Part shown: piece after piece, positions 16,846 through 26,600 of the stretch | Layout of the letters: every line of letters starts with the position of its first letter | How positions within the stretch are numbered: position 1 is the stretch's first letter | Assembly (NCBI RefSeq): GCF_014385085.1 | Contig: NZ_JACRTD010000002.1 | Location: forward strand, 310,001-374,000 | Reading direction: 5' to 3' | Length of the DNA stretch: 64,000 bases | From: Youxingia wuxianensis | Lineage (GTDB): Bacteria > Bacillota > Clostridia > Oscillospirales > Ruminococcaceae | Notes under the pieces: model-generated | Told to the model about the DNA's origin: nothing | Seen by the model: only the letters and a program-made list of their open reading frames with translations | Databases searched by the model: none | Position numbers and translations under genes: made by a program

Positions 16846-17763
16846 TTATTTTATAGGGGCCTTCAGCATCTGATAGTATTCCAGCCATTCATATCCGCGT
16901 TTTTCGAAATATTCCTGCCCTTTTTTGTCCTCCCAAACCAACTCCAATCGATACAGATTGGTAACGTCGGCATAAAAGTTTTCGAAATAATCGATAAATC
17001 CGCTTCCTAAGCCCATACCGCGGTATTCTGGAAGAATATACAGCTCGTCAAGGTTGTGCATAATGCCGCCGACCTCGTTGGCGCAGAGAATGGAAACCAA
17101 CGCATAACCGGCAGCTTTCCCATCTTTGAGGATCATAAAACCATCAATAAGGGGATTGCCTTTCATAATTTCTGAAAAGGTGTTTTTAAAATGAGAAGAG
17201 GGAGTATCGCTTTCAATAATATCGGTGGCATGATACTGTGCCGCCATTTTATAGAAATCCTGTTCGTCCTGCTTCTGCATGGGGCGGGCAAGATTTTTAT
17301 CATAAGTGTTTAATACCGTATCGTGACGATGTTTTACAATCTGACGATAATGGATTTTGTGGTAACCTAAGCGGGAATAAAGTTTATAGAGACGGTCGTG
17401 GGTATCTTCCACTTCCAGACGGTAGAAAGCGGATTTGTCCTTATACCGCTCTTCGCAAAAGGCGATGTAGCTGCTTCCCAGGCCGCGGCTGCGGAACTGG
17501 GGTTTAATATAAATTTCATCCCAGGTAGATAGCACGCCGCCCGCTTCGTTAGAGTAAGTAAAATGGACCAGCCCGTATCCGGCAACTTCCCCGTCACATT
17601 CAATAATGAAACCATCTTTGTACGGACTGTTGTCCATAATCCGATGGAACGTACGGACAAAATATTCCTCCGGAGTTGCGCTGGCAACAGCGTCTGAGGA
17701 GTGGAAATCATGTGCCATTGCTAGAAATTCTTCTTTGTCTGCCTGCGTGAAAGGTCGTATCAT
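16846..17763 (-). CDS. Tandem-domain GNAT acetyltransferase
   Basis: Two GNAT domains in one 305-residue chain, roughly residues 1-150 and 155-305. Each carries a recognisable acetyl-CoA loop: FRSRGLGSSYIAFCEE in the first and YRGMGLGSGFIDYFEN in the second (R/Q-x-x-G-x-G/A pattern). Both begin with similar FTQADKEEFLAMAHDFHSSD / MQKQDEQDFYKMAAQYHATD segments, so the protein arose by duplication. ATG 17763 is used because GGAGG lies 7 bases upstream; the longer frame to 17814 overlaps the transketolase gene. Substrate is unknown. It follows the transketolase genes by 28 bases and may be co-transcribed. Confidence 0.8.
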   Translation of the reverse strand: MIRPFTQADKEEFLAMAHDFHSSDAVASATPEEYFVRTFHRIMDNSPYKDGFIIECDGEVAGYGLVHFTYSNEAGGVLSTWDEIYIKPQFRSRGLGSSYIAFCEERYKDKSAFYRLEVEDTHDRLYKLYSRLGYHKIHYRQIVKHRHDTVLNTYDKNLARPMQKQDEQDFYKMAAQYHATDIIESDTPSSHFKNTFSEIMKGNPLIDGFMILKDGKAAGYALVSILCANEVGGIMHNLDELYILPEYRGMGLGSGFIDYFENFYADVTNLYRLELVWEDKKGQEYFEKRGYEWLEYYQMLKAPIK

Positions 17764-17791
17764 TTTTTTCCTCCATTCTTTCTTTGCCTTT

Positions 17792-18724
17792 TTATACTGA
17801 AAGCATTTCTTCAACCGCTTTTACAATACCGTTTGTTTCAATTCCGTAGTATTCAAACAGCTGTGCTTGGGTACCCGCCTGAATATGTTCGTCAGGCAGG
17901 CCCAGGATTTTTAGCGGAACCGGACAGTTTACCGCGGTTACTTCGGCTACCGCTCCGCCCAGGCCGCCATAAATGCAATGTTCCTCCACAGTGATGATTT
18001 TCCCAGTTTCTTTTGCTGCCCGGAGAATGGCGTCTTTGTCAATCGGCTTGATAGTGTGCATATCCAATACACGCACGGCAACGCCCTTAGATTCTAAAGC
18101 CTTCGCCGCCTGCAGGGCGTAATAAACCGTGTCGCCGCAGGCAATAACAGTAATATCGTTTCCTTCATGCAGAAGATTAGCTTTGCCGATCTGAAAGGAT
18201 TCTTCCCCAGTATAAACATCCGGGACAGGTCCTCGTCCAACGCGGACATAAACCCCGCCTTTTTGCAGGGAAAGCTCTTTTACCAGCCATCTCATGTAAA
18301 TAGAATCCGCCGGCAGAATTACAGTCAGTCCATTTAAGGCGCGCATAACAGCGATGTCATGGATGGCGTGATGGGAAGAGCCCAGCGCGCCATAGGCCAA
18401 ACCGCCGCTAATTCCCACTAATTTTACATTCATGCCGGAGTATCCCACGTCCACTTTTACCTGCTCCAGACTGCGGGCGCTTAAAAAAGGGGCAGGGGAA
18501 CAGACAAACGGAATTTTGCCGCAGCTGGCAAGCCCGGCGGCCACCCCCACTTCATTTTGCTCAGCGATTCCCACCTCCACAAACTGTTGGGGAAGTTCCT
18601 TGACAAATTCCTCCAAGGCAGCGGACCCGCGAGCGTCTGCAGTTACAGCCAGGATATCTCGATTTTCTTTGCCCAGAGAAATCAATGTTTCACAGAGGGC
18701 TTTTCTGCATGGATACGAACCCAT
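17792..18724 (-). CDS. Transketolase, C-terminal subunit
   Basis: Carries the pyrimidine-binding and C-terminal domains of a split, thiamine diphosphate-dependent transketolase. Motifs are FVEVGIAEQNEVGVAAGLA, with the catalytic glutamate that activates ThDP, then GALGSSHHAIHDIAVMRAL and a C-terminal VEEHCIYGGLGGAVAEV. Length 310 is typical of two-subunit transketolases. It starts in a TAATG overlap with the N-terminal subunit gene. The 3' end meets the ribosome site of the GNAT gene. Confidence 0.92.
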   Translation of the reverse strand: MGSYPCRKALCETLISLGKENRDILAVTADARGSAALEEFVKELPQQFVEVGIAEQNEVGVAAGLASCGKIPFVCSPAPFLSARSLEQVKVDVGYSGMNVKLVGISGGLAYGALGSSHHAIHDIAVMRALNGLTVILPADSIYMRWLVKELSLQKGGVYVRVGRGPVPDVYTGEESFQIGKANLLHEGNDITVIACGDTVYYALQAAKALESKGVAVRVLDMHTIKPIDKDAILRAAKETGKIITVEEHCIYGGLGGAVAEVTAVNCPVPLKILGLPDEHIQAGTQAQLFEYYGIETNGIVKAVEEMLSV

Positions 18725-19551
18725 TATTTCAACTCCTTTGCCTGGAAAGCTAACTCTGCCGTAGCTTTTTCATATTGTTCCTGATTGGGAATAGCATGAT
18801 GCCAAGGGGGATTATTCTCCATAAAGGAGATACCCTTTCCTTTTACCGTATTCATAAATAACAGCTTCGGCTGGCCGGTTACCTTATCCAGTTCTGCAAA
18901 GGCGTCCAGCAGCTCCTGCATGTTGTTTCCATCCACTTCCCGCACATAAAATCCAAAATCCTGCCATTTCTTTTTCAGCGGTTCCAGGCGCAAAACATCT
19001 TCTGTGCATCCGCTGATCTGAAGTCGGTTGCGGTCCAGGATGGCATACAGATTATCTAGTTTATGGCTGGCGGCAAACATAGCCGCCTCCCATACGCTTC
19101 CTTCATTGATCTCCCCGTCTCCCATAAGTACAAATACTCGATAATCCTTATGATCCAGCTTGCCCGCTTTTGCCATACCGCAGCCGCAGCTAAGCCCATG
19201 ACCCAAAGCGCCGGTATTCATTTCAATGCCGGGAACATCCCGGTTTGGATGTCCGATCAGACGGGTGCCAAACTGGCAAAAAGTTTTTAGTTCTTCCTTG
19301 GGAAAAAAGCCGCAGTCGGCCAAAGCATATAGGTAACCTTCAATACAGTGGCCTTTGCTTAAAATAAAGCGGTCCCGGTCGGCAAGCGCGGGGTTTTTAG
19401 GATCATACCGCATGATCTCATAAAACAAAGCTGTAATTACATCAGCGCTGGAAAGGGTGCCGCCGATATGTCCGGCGCCGGCGCGGTAAATGATGTCCAA
19501 AGCGCCCTTGCGGACCTCCACAGCCTTTTTTTGCAGCTCCTTCACATTCAT
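18724..19551 (-). CDS. Transketolase, N-terminal subunit
   Basis: ThDP-pyrophosphate-binding half of the split transketolase. It shows AGAGHIGGTLSSADVITALF, FILSKGHCIEGYLYALAD, and the ThDP motif MGDGEINEGSVWEAAMFAASHKLDN in pieces around residues 145-170. ATG 19551 is supported by AGGAGG 7 bases upstream; upstream in-frame codons are not needed. The pair acts in the non-oxidative pentose phosphate pathway or, given the FGGY kinase gene upstream, on a specific ketose phosphate. Confidence 0.92.
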   Translation of the reverse strand: MNVKELQKKAVEVRKGALDIIYRAGAGHIGGTLSSADVITALFYEIMRYDPKNPALADRDRFILSKGHCIEGYLYALADCGFFPKEELKTFCQFGTRLIGHPNRDVPGIEMNTGALGHGLSCGCGMAKAGKLDHKDYRVFVLMGDGEINEGSVWEAAMFAASHKLDNLYAILDRNRLQISGCTEDVLRLEPLKKKWQDFGFYVREVDGNNMQELLDAFAELDKVTGQPKLLFMNTVKGKGISFMENNPPWHHAIPNQEQYEKATAELAFQAKELK

Positions 19552-19583
19552 TACTGATCCTCCTAGCAAATAAGGGTAATTTT

Positions 19584-19612
19584 CTTATATTTATTAGTTT
19601 AACAGATATCAA
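19584..19612 (-). promoter_or_regulatory. Candidate promoter of the transketolase genes
   Basis: Minus strand TTGATA (19607-19612), 17-base spacer, TATAAG (19584-19589), in the 139-base gap after the kinase gene. It allows expression independent of the kinase. Confidence 0.5.
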
Positions 19613-19690
19613 AAGAAAAAGAAAGGTTAAAAGGTGCTATTTATTTACGATTATTTTTGTTTATTTTTATTTTACTTTCAAATATTAAGT

Positions 19691-21172
19691 TTATCTGCAA
19701 ATTGCTTGTCTTACCGCGGCTTCCCAGCCGGAAACTAATTTTTTACGCGTTTGCGCTTCCATTTGGGGAAGGAAAGTGTCCGGACTTTGCTGAAGGCGGC
19801 GGATCTGATCGTAATTTTGGTAAACTCCGGTAGTCAGCCCGGCAATACAGGCGGCGCCAAAAGCCGAACTATCTTCTTGCTGGCTACGGATCAAAGGGAT
19901 ATTTAAAATATCCGCCTGAAACTGCATTAATAAGGAGTTTTTTGTAACGCCTCCGTCTGCCAGAAGCTGCGCAATGCGGCAGCCGGACTTTTCACTCATG
20001 GCGCAGGCGAAATCTCGGATTTGATATGCGGCGCTTTCCAATGCGGCCCGGACGATATGAGACTTAGTAGTACTGCGGCTCATCCCAGTCAGAATAGTGC
20101 GGGCCTCAGGGTAAGGGAGAGGGGCGTTAATTCCGTTAAAGGCAGGAACCAGGTATACGCCGCCGTTATTATCTACCTTTCTGGCCTGCGCTTCTGATGA
20201 AGCGGCGTCCGAAAGCATCTGCAAGTCGTTTACCAGCCATTGGATCACATCTCCCACATACATAGCGGTACCTTCCCATAAATACGCAGTTTCTCCATTT
20301 TTCATTTTCCAGCCTACCGCCGGCAAGACAGACGGCGGGGGCGGGCTGGCGCAGTCGCCCACATTCATCAGAATGGAAGCGCCGGTTCCGTAAGTAACCT
20401 TTACGCTTCCCTTCTCAAATCCCCCCTGGGCAAACAGAGCAGCGGCGCTGTCCCCGATGACCCCGGTAATCGGCACCTCAGGAAGCCCTGGCACCTGCAA
20501 CAGACCGAAGTCGCCGTCCGTAGCTTTTAATTGGGGAAGAATGTTTTCGGGGATGGAAAAATACGCTAACAGCTCTTTATCCCAGCAGAGGGTTTGCATA
20601 TTCAGCAGCTGGGTATAGCCGGCGTTGCCATAATCGCTGGCATGTACTCTACCGCCGGTGAACCGGTAAATAAGGTAACTTTCGATGGTTCCAAAAAGCA
20701 CGTCGCCCGCTTGTGCTTTCTGCCGCAGCCCAGGGATATTTTCCAGCATCCAGCAGAGCTTGGCGGCCACCAGATAGCCTTGAGGAGGGGACATAGTTTT
20801 TTGTTTGATCGTTTCCGCTTGCTGAGGGGAAAGACGCTTAACAATTTCCTCTCCCCGGTTGCACTGCCACCCGATAATGTGATAGACGGGAATGCCGGTT
20901 TTTTTATCCCACACAACAAAAGCGTCCGTTTGGGTGGTAATGGATAAGGCGGCGATTTGGGCAGGATCCACGCCTGTCTCAGAGAGCGCCTGGTGTAAAG
21001 CGCCGCAGGCCAATTGGTAAATCTCTTCGCCGTCCTGCTCCACCCATCCGTCTTTCGGGTAGTACTGTTTATGTACGGCGGTAATCTTTTTCAGGCAGGA
21101 ACCATCCTCACCAAAGAGAAAAACTTTTGTACTTTGGGTGCTTTGATCTATCGAGAGAATATAGTTACGCAT
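19691..21172 (-). CDS. FGGY-family carbohydrate kinase, glycerol-kinase-like
   Basis: ATP-dependent sugar or polyol kinase. N-terminal YILSIDQSTQSTKVFLF is the phosphate-1 motif with a Ser/Thr pattern as in glycerol kinase and xylulokinase; YYPKDGWVEQDGEEIY is close to glycerol kinase. Mid-protein GVIGDSAAALFAQGG contains the catalytic Asp, and VKVTYGTGASILMNVG is the phosphate-2 motif. The C-terminal LLADGGVTKNSLLMQFQADIL is the adenosine loop. The 493 residues fit the family. The substrate is uncertain: glycerol-kinase-like residues compete with a context (a split transketolase gene next to it) that favours a ketose. Confidence 0.85.
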   Translation of the reverse strand: MRNYILSIDQSTQSTKVFLFGEDGSCLKKITAVHKQYYPKDGWVEQDGEEIYQLACGALHQALSETGVDPAQIAALSITTQTDAFVVWDKKTGIPVYHIIGWQCNRGEEIVKRLSPQQAETIKQKTMSPPQGYLVAAKLCWMLENIPGLRQKAQAGDVLFGTIESYLIYRFTGGRVHASDYGNAGYTQLLNMQTLCWDKELLAYFSIPENILPQLKATDGDFGLLQVPGLPEVPITGVIGDSAAALFAQGGFEKGSVKVTYGTGASILMNVGDCASPPPPSVLPAVGWKMKNGETAYLWEGTAMYVGDVIQWLVNDLQMLSDAASSEAQARKVDNNGGVYLVPAFNGINAPLPYPEARTILTGMSRSTTKSHIVRAALESAAYQIRDFACAMSEKSGCRIAQLLADGGVTKNSLLMQFQADILNIPLIRSQQEDSSAFGAACIAGLTTGVYQNYDQIRRLQQSPDTFLPQMEAQTRKKLVSGWEAAVRQAICR

Positions 21173-21216
21173 AATTCCTCCTGCTTCCCTTAAAATTTAA
21201 AAGAATGTTTTTATCT

Positions 21217-21245
21217 ATTATAAAATTATTATTATAATTATGCAA
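21217..21245 (-). promoter_or_regulatory. Promoter of the FGGY kinase gene
   Basis: Minus strand TTGCAT (21240-21245), 17-base spacer, TATAAT (21217-21222). Confidence 0.7.
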
Positions 21246-21252
21246 CAAAAAT

Positions 21253-21285
21253 TTTCTAAAATTTAATATTTTTTTGTTTTAGAAA
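21253..21285. promoter_or_regulatory. Inverted repeat between divergent promoters
   Basis: TTTCTAAAA (21253-21261) and its exact reverse complement TTTTAGAAA (21277-21285) lie between the kinase promoter and the cyclase promoter. This is a plausible operator for both genes, though in an AT-rich stretch where chance repeats are common. Confidence 0.35.
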
Positions 21286-21295
21286 GTAAAACTCG

Positions 21296-21324
21296 TTGAC
21301 ATTGGTTATTTTTAATGGTATATT
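21296..21324 (+). promoter_or_regulatory. Promoter of the cyclase-family gene
   Basis: TTGACA (21296-21301), 17-base spacer, TATATT (21319-21324): close to consensus, about 50 bases before ATG. Confidence 0.8.
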
Positions 21325-21374
21325 TGTAATAGTATAAGCGATTAAGTTTATAAAACTTAAGAAACGGGGAGAAA

Positions 21375-22079
21375 ATGATGAAATTTAAAAAAGAACAAAT
21401 CGTAGAACTCAGCCATCCGCTTATAAACAACAAGGAACATTTTACATATGTAGCCAAACCGGAGGATATCAGCCTCATGCGTCGGGACTATTGGTATTTG
21501 GAATGTACCGCTACGTTGTGCGCTCATGCGGGTACCCATGTGGAAGTGCCCTATCATCATATGATCGACGGGATGGACTGTATGGCGTTTCCGGTAGAGC
21601 GTCTGATCGGCGAAGCGATTGTTATCAACTGTTTGGGGAAAAAGGCCGGTGATCCCATCACTTTGCAGGATGTGAAAAAGGCGGAAGGCCGAATTGAAAA
21701 AGGCGATATGATTTTCCTGTACTGCGGCTTTGATAAATATTTTAGAACCGACGATTGGGAGCCCTATCCCTATATTACCCCCGAAGCGCTGGAATGGATG
21801 CTTTCCTATGAGCCTAAATGTATCGGTACGGACGCCTCCGGTGTGGAAGTGCCCGGTGTTCTCAATGGGGAACCGATCCATGTGACCTGCTTTAAAAAAG
21901 GGGTAGCGATTATTGAATCTATGACCAACCTAGGCGCAATCGAAAATGAAAGAACGACCGCCTTTGTTTTAGCTCTTCCTATGCAGGGGATGGATGCTTC
22001 CCCTGTGCGTATTGTGGCCATTCGCGACTGGGACGCCCCAAAAGCCCAGAATAAATCGGAAAAAGAGAAAAAAGCATAA
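21375..22079 (+). CDS. Cyclase family protein (kynurenine formamidase-like metal hydrolase)
   Basis: Member of the cyclase family (pfam04199), metal-dependent hydrolases or dehydratases that include kynurenine formamidase and isatin hydrolase. The metal-binding motif HAGTHVEVPYHH spans residues 51-62, and a later TDASGVEVPG segment holds the usual loop. Length 234 is normal. ATG ATG lies behind GGGGAG; either can start. It is transcribed away from the FGGY kinase gene and ends at a strong terminator. Its substrate cannot be assigned. Confidence 0.85.
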   Translation: MMKFKKEQIVELSHPLINNKEHFTYVAKPEDISLMRRDYWYLECTATLCAHAGTHVEVPYHHMIDGMDCMAFPVERLIGEAIVINCLGKKAGDPITLQDVKKAEGRIEKGDMIFLYCGFDKYFRTDDWEPYPYITPEALEWMLSYEPKCIGTDASGVEVPGVLNGEPIHVTCFKKGVAIIESMTNLGAIENERTTAFVLALPMQGMDASPVRIVAIRDWDAPKAQNKSEKEKKA

Positions 22080-22095
22080 TATATATAAATAAGTA

Positions 22096-22135
22096 TACGC
22101 CCTTGGAAGTGAACTTCCAAGGGCGTACTGTTTTT
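22096..22135 (+). terminator. Terminator of the cyclase-family gene
   Basis: Stem of up to 15 bp (22096-22110 with 22113-22127, minus loop closure) followed by TGTTTTT. Confidence 0.88.
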
Positions 22136-22175
22136 CTCCATTGATCCATACATATATAAATGAGGTGAAGGGGAA

Positions 22176-22931
22176 ATGTACACAGTATTATCCAGGAGAG
22201 TAACCACGCTGCTTACCTTGCTGTTAGGTCTGACAATGATTGCGGGAATTGCGGCGATGGGAAAGACGGCGGCGGTTTCCGCCTCCATGCGGGAGCTGCC
22301 GATTTATTCGGTGGATACCAAGGAAAATGTAATGGCCTTGGGGATTAACTGCGCTTGGGACGACGGGGATATTGAGAGTATTTTAGACACGCTGGAAAAA
22401 GCGCAGGTAAAGGCTACCTTTTTTATGGTAGGGGAGTGGTGCGATAAATATCCCCAGAGCGTAAAAAAAATTGCGGCGGCGGGACATGAGATTGGAAGTC
22501 ATTCGGACAGCCACGCGGATATGACCAAATTATCCAAGGAAGAGATTATCCAGGAGTTGGACGCATCCGGAGAAAAGATAGAGGCGCTTACTGGAAAAAA
22601 GCCGACGCTGCTGCGCTGCCCGTCAGGGGCGTATAATAATCTGGCGGTGGCTACGGCGCGGGAAGAGGGATGGGAAGTAATACAATGGGATGTGGATACA
22701 CGGGACTGGAAAGGGCTGAGCGAAGAGGAGATTATAAATAATGTAACTAAACACTTGCAAAAGGGCAGTATCGCCTTGCTGCACAGCGGGGCAAAAAATA
22801 CTGCCCAAGCATTACCCCAGCTGATAGAGGAGATAAAAAATCGAGGGTTCCAGATAAAATTAGTAAGTGAGATTATTTATAAAGGAAGCTATATTCTGGA
22901 TCATACGGGAAGGCAATTTGAAAAAAAATAA
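22176..22931 (+). CDS. pdaB: Polysaccharide deacetylase, PdaB (sporulation) type
   Basis: NodB-domain enzyme with an N-terminal signal/anchor (LLTLLLGLTMIAGIAAM). Motifs appear in order: INCAWDDGD (motif 1, with TFDDG changed to AWDDG), GSHSDSHADMTKLS (metal histidines), RCPSGAYN (motif 3), QWDVDTRDW and IALLHSG. The segment KATFFMVGEWCDKYPQSVKK strongly resembles the PdaB/YlxY sporulation subfamily, which acts on spore peptidoglycan. Length 251 is typical. The start follows GAGGTGAAGGGGAA. Sporulation assignment is from family resemblance. Confidence 0.85.
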   Translation: MYTVLSRRVTTLLTLLLGLTMIAGIAAMGKTAAVSASMRELPIYSVDTKENVMALGINCAWDDGDIESILDTLEKAQVKATFFMVGEWCDKYPQSVKKIAAAGHEIGSHSDSHADMTKLSKEEIIQELDASGEKIEALTGKKPTLLRCPSGAYNNLAVATAREEGWEVIQWDVDTRDWKGLSEEEIINNVTKHLQKGSIALLHSGAKNTAQALPQLIEEIKNRGFQIKLVSEIIYKGSYILDHTGRQFEKK

Positions 22932-22936
22932 AGTAC

Positions 22937-22972
22937 GGGCCGGAGAGAAAATTTACTTTCCGGCCTATTTTT
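22937..22972 (+). terminator. Terminator of pdaB
   Basis: GGCCGGA (22937-22943) pairs with TCCGGCC (22958-22964), extended by weaker pairs, then ATTTTTAT. Confidence 0.75.
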
Positions 22973-23094
22973 ATGGGAAATGTAGAAAATACATGAAAAT
23001 CTTTGGTCACAAAATGTCGCATAAATTGGATTTTGTTACTGATGTGTGACTGACATATGGCATAATGTGGACAAATAGAAGGGAGGATCTGACC

Positions 23095-23589
23095 TTGGGA
23101 TTGAGAAACTCTCCGGCGGTCTCCAGTAACGCAACTAGGACGTTGGTTTGTGTTGATAGGTTTGAAGATTTCGAAATCTCGGGACGGCTTTATAATCTCT
23201 ATGTAAAAGAAACGATAAAATTTTTCAGCATATTAGATATGGCTGAGAAAATGGAGTCCCTGTTTAATACCCTATCATTCCCACAATCTTCTGTAAACTT
23301 CCGCAGTTTTCAGGGAAAGAAAGAGAAACCGCGTAGTTTGCCGATGGATAAAGAAATGAGGCATTGTATGGATAATATAGTCTTCCAAGAAGAGCAGGGG
23401 GAAAAATCTACATTTATTGTTCAGGTTCAGTTCCGGCAGAATGCTACCTGGCAGGGAACAATTACCTGGACGGAAGAAAAAAAGACCCAGCATTTCCGAA
23501 GCACTTTGGAACTTATCAAACTTATGAACGATGCGTTGTCAGACGAAAATGAAGAACGACTTGTAGGCTGGGAAACAACGGCCCAGTAA
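23095..23589 (+). CDS. Uncharacterised protein preceding the VWA surface protein
   Basis: I do not recognise the family. The frame is open from ATG 23065, but AAGGGAGG at 23078-23085 lies inside it and fits a TTG start at 23095, 8 bases on, giving 165 residues. The product has no signal peptide or membrane segment. It is rich in charged and aromatic residues (DRFEDFEISGRLYNLYVKE, FRQNATWQGTITWTEEKK). The pattern of alternating strands with a central helix suggests a small alpha/beta protein. It ends 23 bases before the giant surface protein gene and is probably co-transcribed, so it may regulate or assist that protein; this is inference. Confidence 0.7.
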   Translation: MGLRNSPAVSSNATRTLVCVDRFEDFEISGRLYNLYVKETIKFFSILDMAEKMESLFNTLSFPQSSVNFRSFQGKKEKPRSLPMDKEMRHCMDNIVFQEEQGEKSTFIVQVQFRQNATWQGTITWTEEKKTQHFRSTLELIKLMNDALSDENEERLVGWETTAQ

Positions 23590-23612
23590 ATTTAAAAAGA
23601 GGAGTATGAGAG

Positions 23613-26600
23613 ATGAAAAGATTTCTAAGTGTAGTGTTAGCAATTATTGTTCTAGTTACTATGCTTCCGGTCTCTGTATTTGCTACAGAACCAGCTGCAG
23701 GGGATTCTCTTGAGTGGGATAACCCTGGGTCATTGAAGCTGACCAAAACAGCGACGGCGGATCCGCAGGATGCTCATTCCTTTACAGTTACCCTGACAAT
23801 TGAAGGAAAAGACAAAGCTTCTGCATCTCCGGCTGACGTGGTTATTCTTATCGACCAGTCGGGCAGTATGAGCCGTACGGATATGTCCCGGGCGAAAGCT
23901 GCGGCAAAAACGATGATCGACTCTCTGATGCCAAATTCTTATTCTCAAACCCAGGTAGCAGTAGTTCCTTTTGATACCAGGGCGAGAGATGCTCTATTAG
24001 GCGGATTTGTAGATTATACAAAAAGAGAACAGCTGAAAGCTCAGATTGATAACGGTAGTGTCATTTCGAACGACCCGCCTAATAGCTATAATACCAACAC
24101 TCAGGATGCGCTCCACAGTGCAAGATCTTTGCTGGCGACTCAGCCGTCTACCCATCAAAAATTTATTGTTGTGCTCAGTGACGGCGCTCCTACGCAAAGC
24201 TTCAAGGCTACGAGAAATTCTGCGGTAGCATACGATGGATTCCTTGAGGCGCAGATTAATTTCGGCAGCGGAAGAAGGCCGGACTGGCGGCCTTTTAAAG
24301 ATAATTTCCGTATTACAGAGTTTGATTACTCCACCATGCTCGGTGACGGAAATAGTTATGAGTTAGGTAGATATCAAAAATATTATGCCGATACTAATAG
24401 AAAATTTTATGTAGATGACAATGGTATCGCTACTATTTCCGAAGCATACCTGGCGAAAGCGGAAGGCGCTACGATCTATTCTATTGGCCTAGGCCTTGGC
24501 ACCACTGGTACGGCGTACTATACCATGCTCAACTGCGCCACCAGCGCGGCCCATGTAAAAAATGCTACAGACAACAGCGAATTGCAGAAAATATTCAGCG
24601 ACATCGCAGGAGAAATATCCAACGCCGCTACCAATGGCGTTGTTACCGACCCGATGGGAGAATATTTTGATTATGTTGCCGGTACAGTAACCACCAGCAA
24701 TGGAGTTACTCCGACCTTCAATTCAAGCTCGGAAACTTTCACCTGGAATGTAGGGACCATTACGGAAGGTACTCCGGTAACCATGTCCTATAAGGTTACA
24801 GTTCCGGAAGATAAAAAAGCACTTCTTCAGAACAATGATCCCAATCAGCTATATCCTACGAACCTGCGCACTTACCTTACCTACACGGATGTGTATGGAA
24901 CAGAAAACTCTGTAAAAGATTTCCCGATACCGGAAGTTCCTCTGCCCAATGACCGCGGTACCATTACCATCAAAGGTTACTTGGTAAATGAGGACGGCGT
25001 GCTTGTTGCTCCCAACGGTTCCCTTTTGACAGATGCTGCTGATGCGCAGCGGTATGATTTGGCAGCGCCGGTAGGAGAAGCGGTACGTTATGTAAATCCT
25101 TATGATGGTCCGCTGAAAGGTTCCTATGCTTTCTATTTCAACGGTACCGCGGGCTATCGTCCAAGTTATTATACGGTGCCTGTATTTGATACTCCTACAG
25201 GATATGTCCTTTATAATCCGAGCCAGACGACGACCAATGTAACAGTGGGTGCGGACAATGTAAACGCCATTGCTTGGTTCCCGTTTGTAAAGCTGCAGTA
25301 CGGTGATCTTCAGGTAAGCCATAAGATCGGTTCTGCGGATGCAGTGATAGATGCGCAGCAGTCTCAGGAAGATTTGGATATTGATACGCCAGTGACCGTT
25401 AACGCATTGGCTGCGGACGATTCTTCCCTCAATGGCCATGTCCTTTCCGAGGTTTGGATCAATGGTGTGAAACAAGCCACAGCGACACAGACTGTAAATA
25501 CCACCATTACCACCGATCCAACAACAGTATTGTTTGTATATGCGGCCAAAAGCAATCTTTCCGTAGATATCAGATATGTCGACCAGGCGAAAGTGAAGTC
25601 TGATGGCACCTACGCCGAGGCAGACGATATCTCTACAAAGATTATCAGAACAGGTACTTTTGATACGGCGTATGAAGTTACTGAAAAGATTATTCCCGGT
25701 TATGATTTTGTAAGAACAGATGATCTCAATAACGGGAAATTTGCCGATCCGAGTCAAACTGTGTATGTAGTATACAAAGCGAGAGAGGATACCGCATACA
25801 AAGTAAATCACTTTAAACAGGTAAGCAGTGCGACAGGCGAACTTTCTTACCCGCGTATTCCAAATAAAGTAGAGGATAAGACTGGAACTACTGGCGGCCA
25901 GACAGAAGCAGCCGCATGGCAGCCTTTCCTTACAGAAGGATATGTATTAGCTGGAGCCATTACCCAGCAGGTGATTAAGGGCGACGGATCTACAGAAATA
26001 AATGTATATTATAATCTGGTTGCTCATAATGTGACCTATGATGCCAATGGAGGCTCTAATCCTCCAGTCGACGCGGACACTTATTATAATGGAGAAACGG
26101 TAACAGTAAAATCTGACGCAGGAATGACCTTTGCCGGTCACACCTTTGATGGCTGGTACACTGCGGCACAAGGCGGTACCGAATACAACTCCACCTTTAC
26201 GATGCCTAACAACAATGTAACCTTGTATGCTCACTGGAAAACTAACAATTATCCGGTGAAGGTGGAATATCATCTTGGCACAGCGAATGGTCCATCGGCA
26301 GGAGCTACTGTAACTCTGGCAGATGAATATGCCTTTGGAACTACTTTGGCTTCTATTGTCGATGCTGATCCGGCGGTAGTAGAGGCGGATCTCTATTATG
26401 ACACTCATAAAGCAGAATATGGTCATGGCGTAATCCAGTCTCCAGGTGCAGCGACAGTAGGCGCTGGTGAAAACATCATTATCGTTGTTTACCCGCAGCT
26501 GGAGATGGTAAATGTTGACTTTGTGATTGTGGGCGATGAAAATAACCCGCTGCCGAGCACCCAGCGCTTTGTTGTTGGCGGAACCGCGACAGATCCGACC

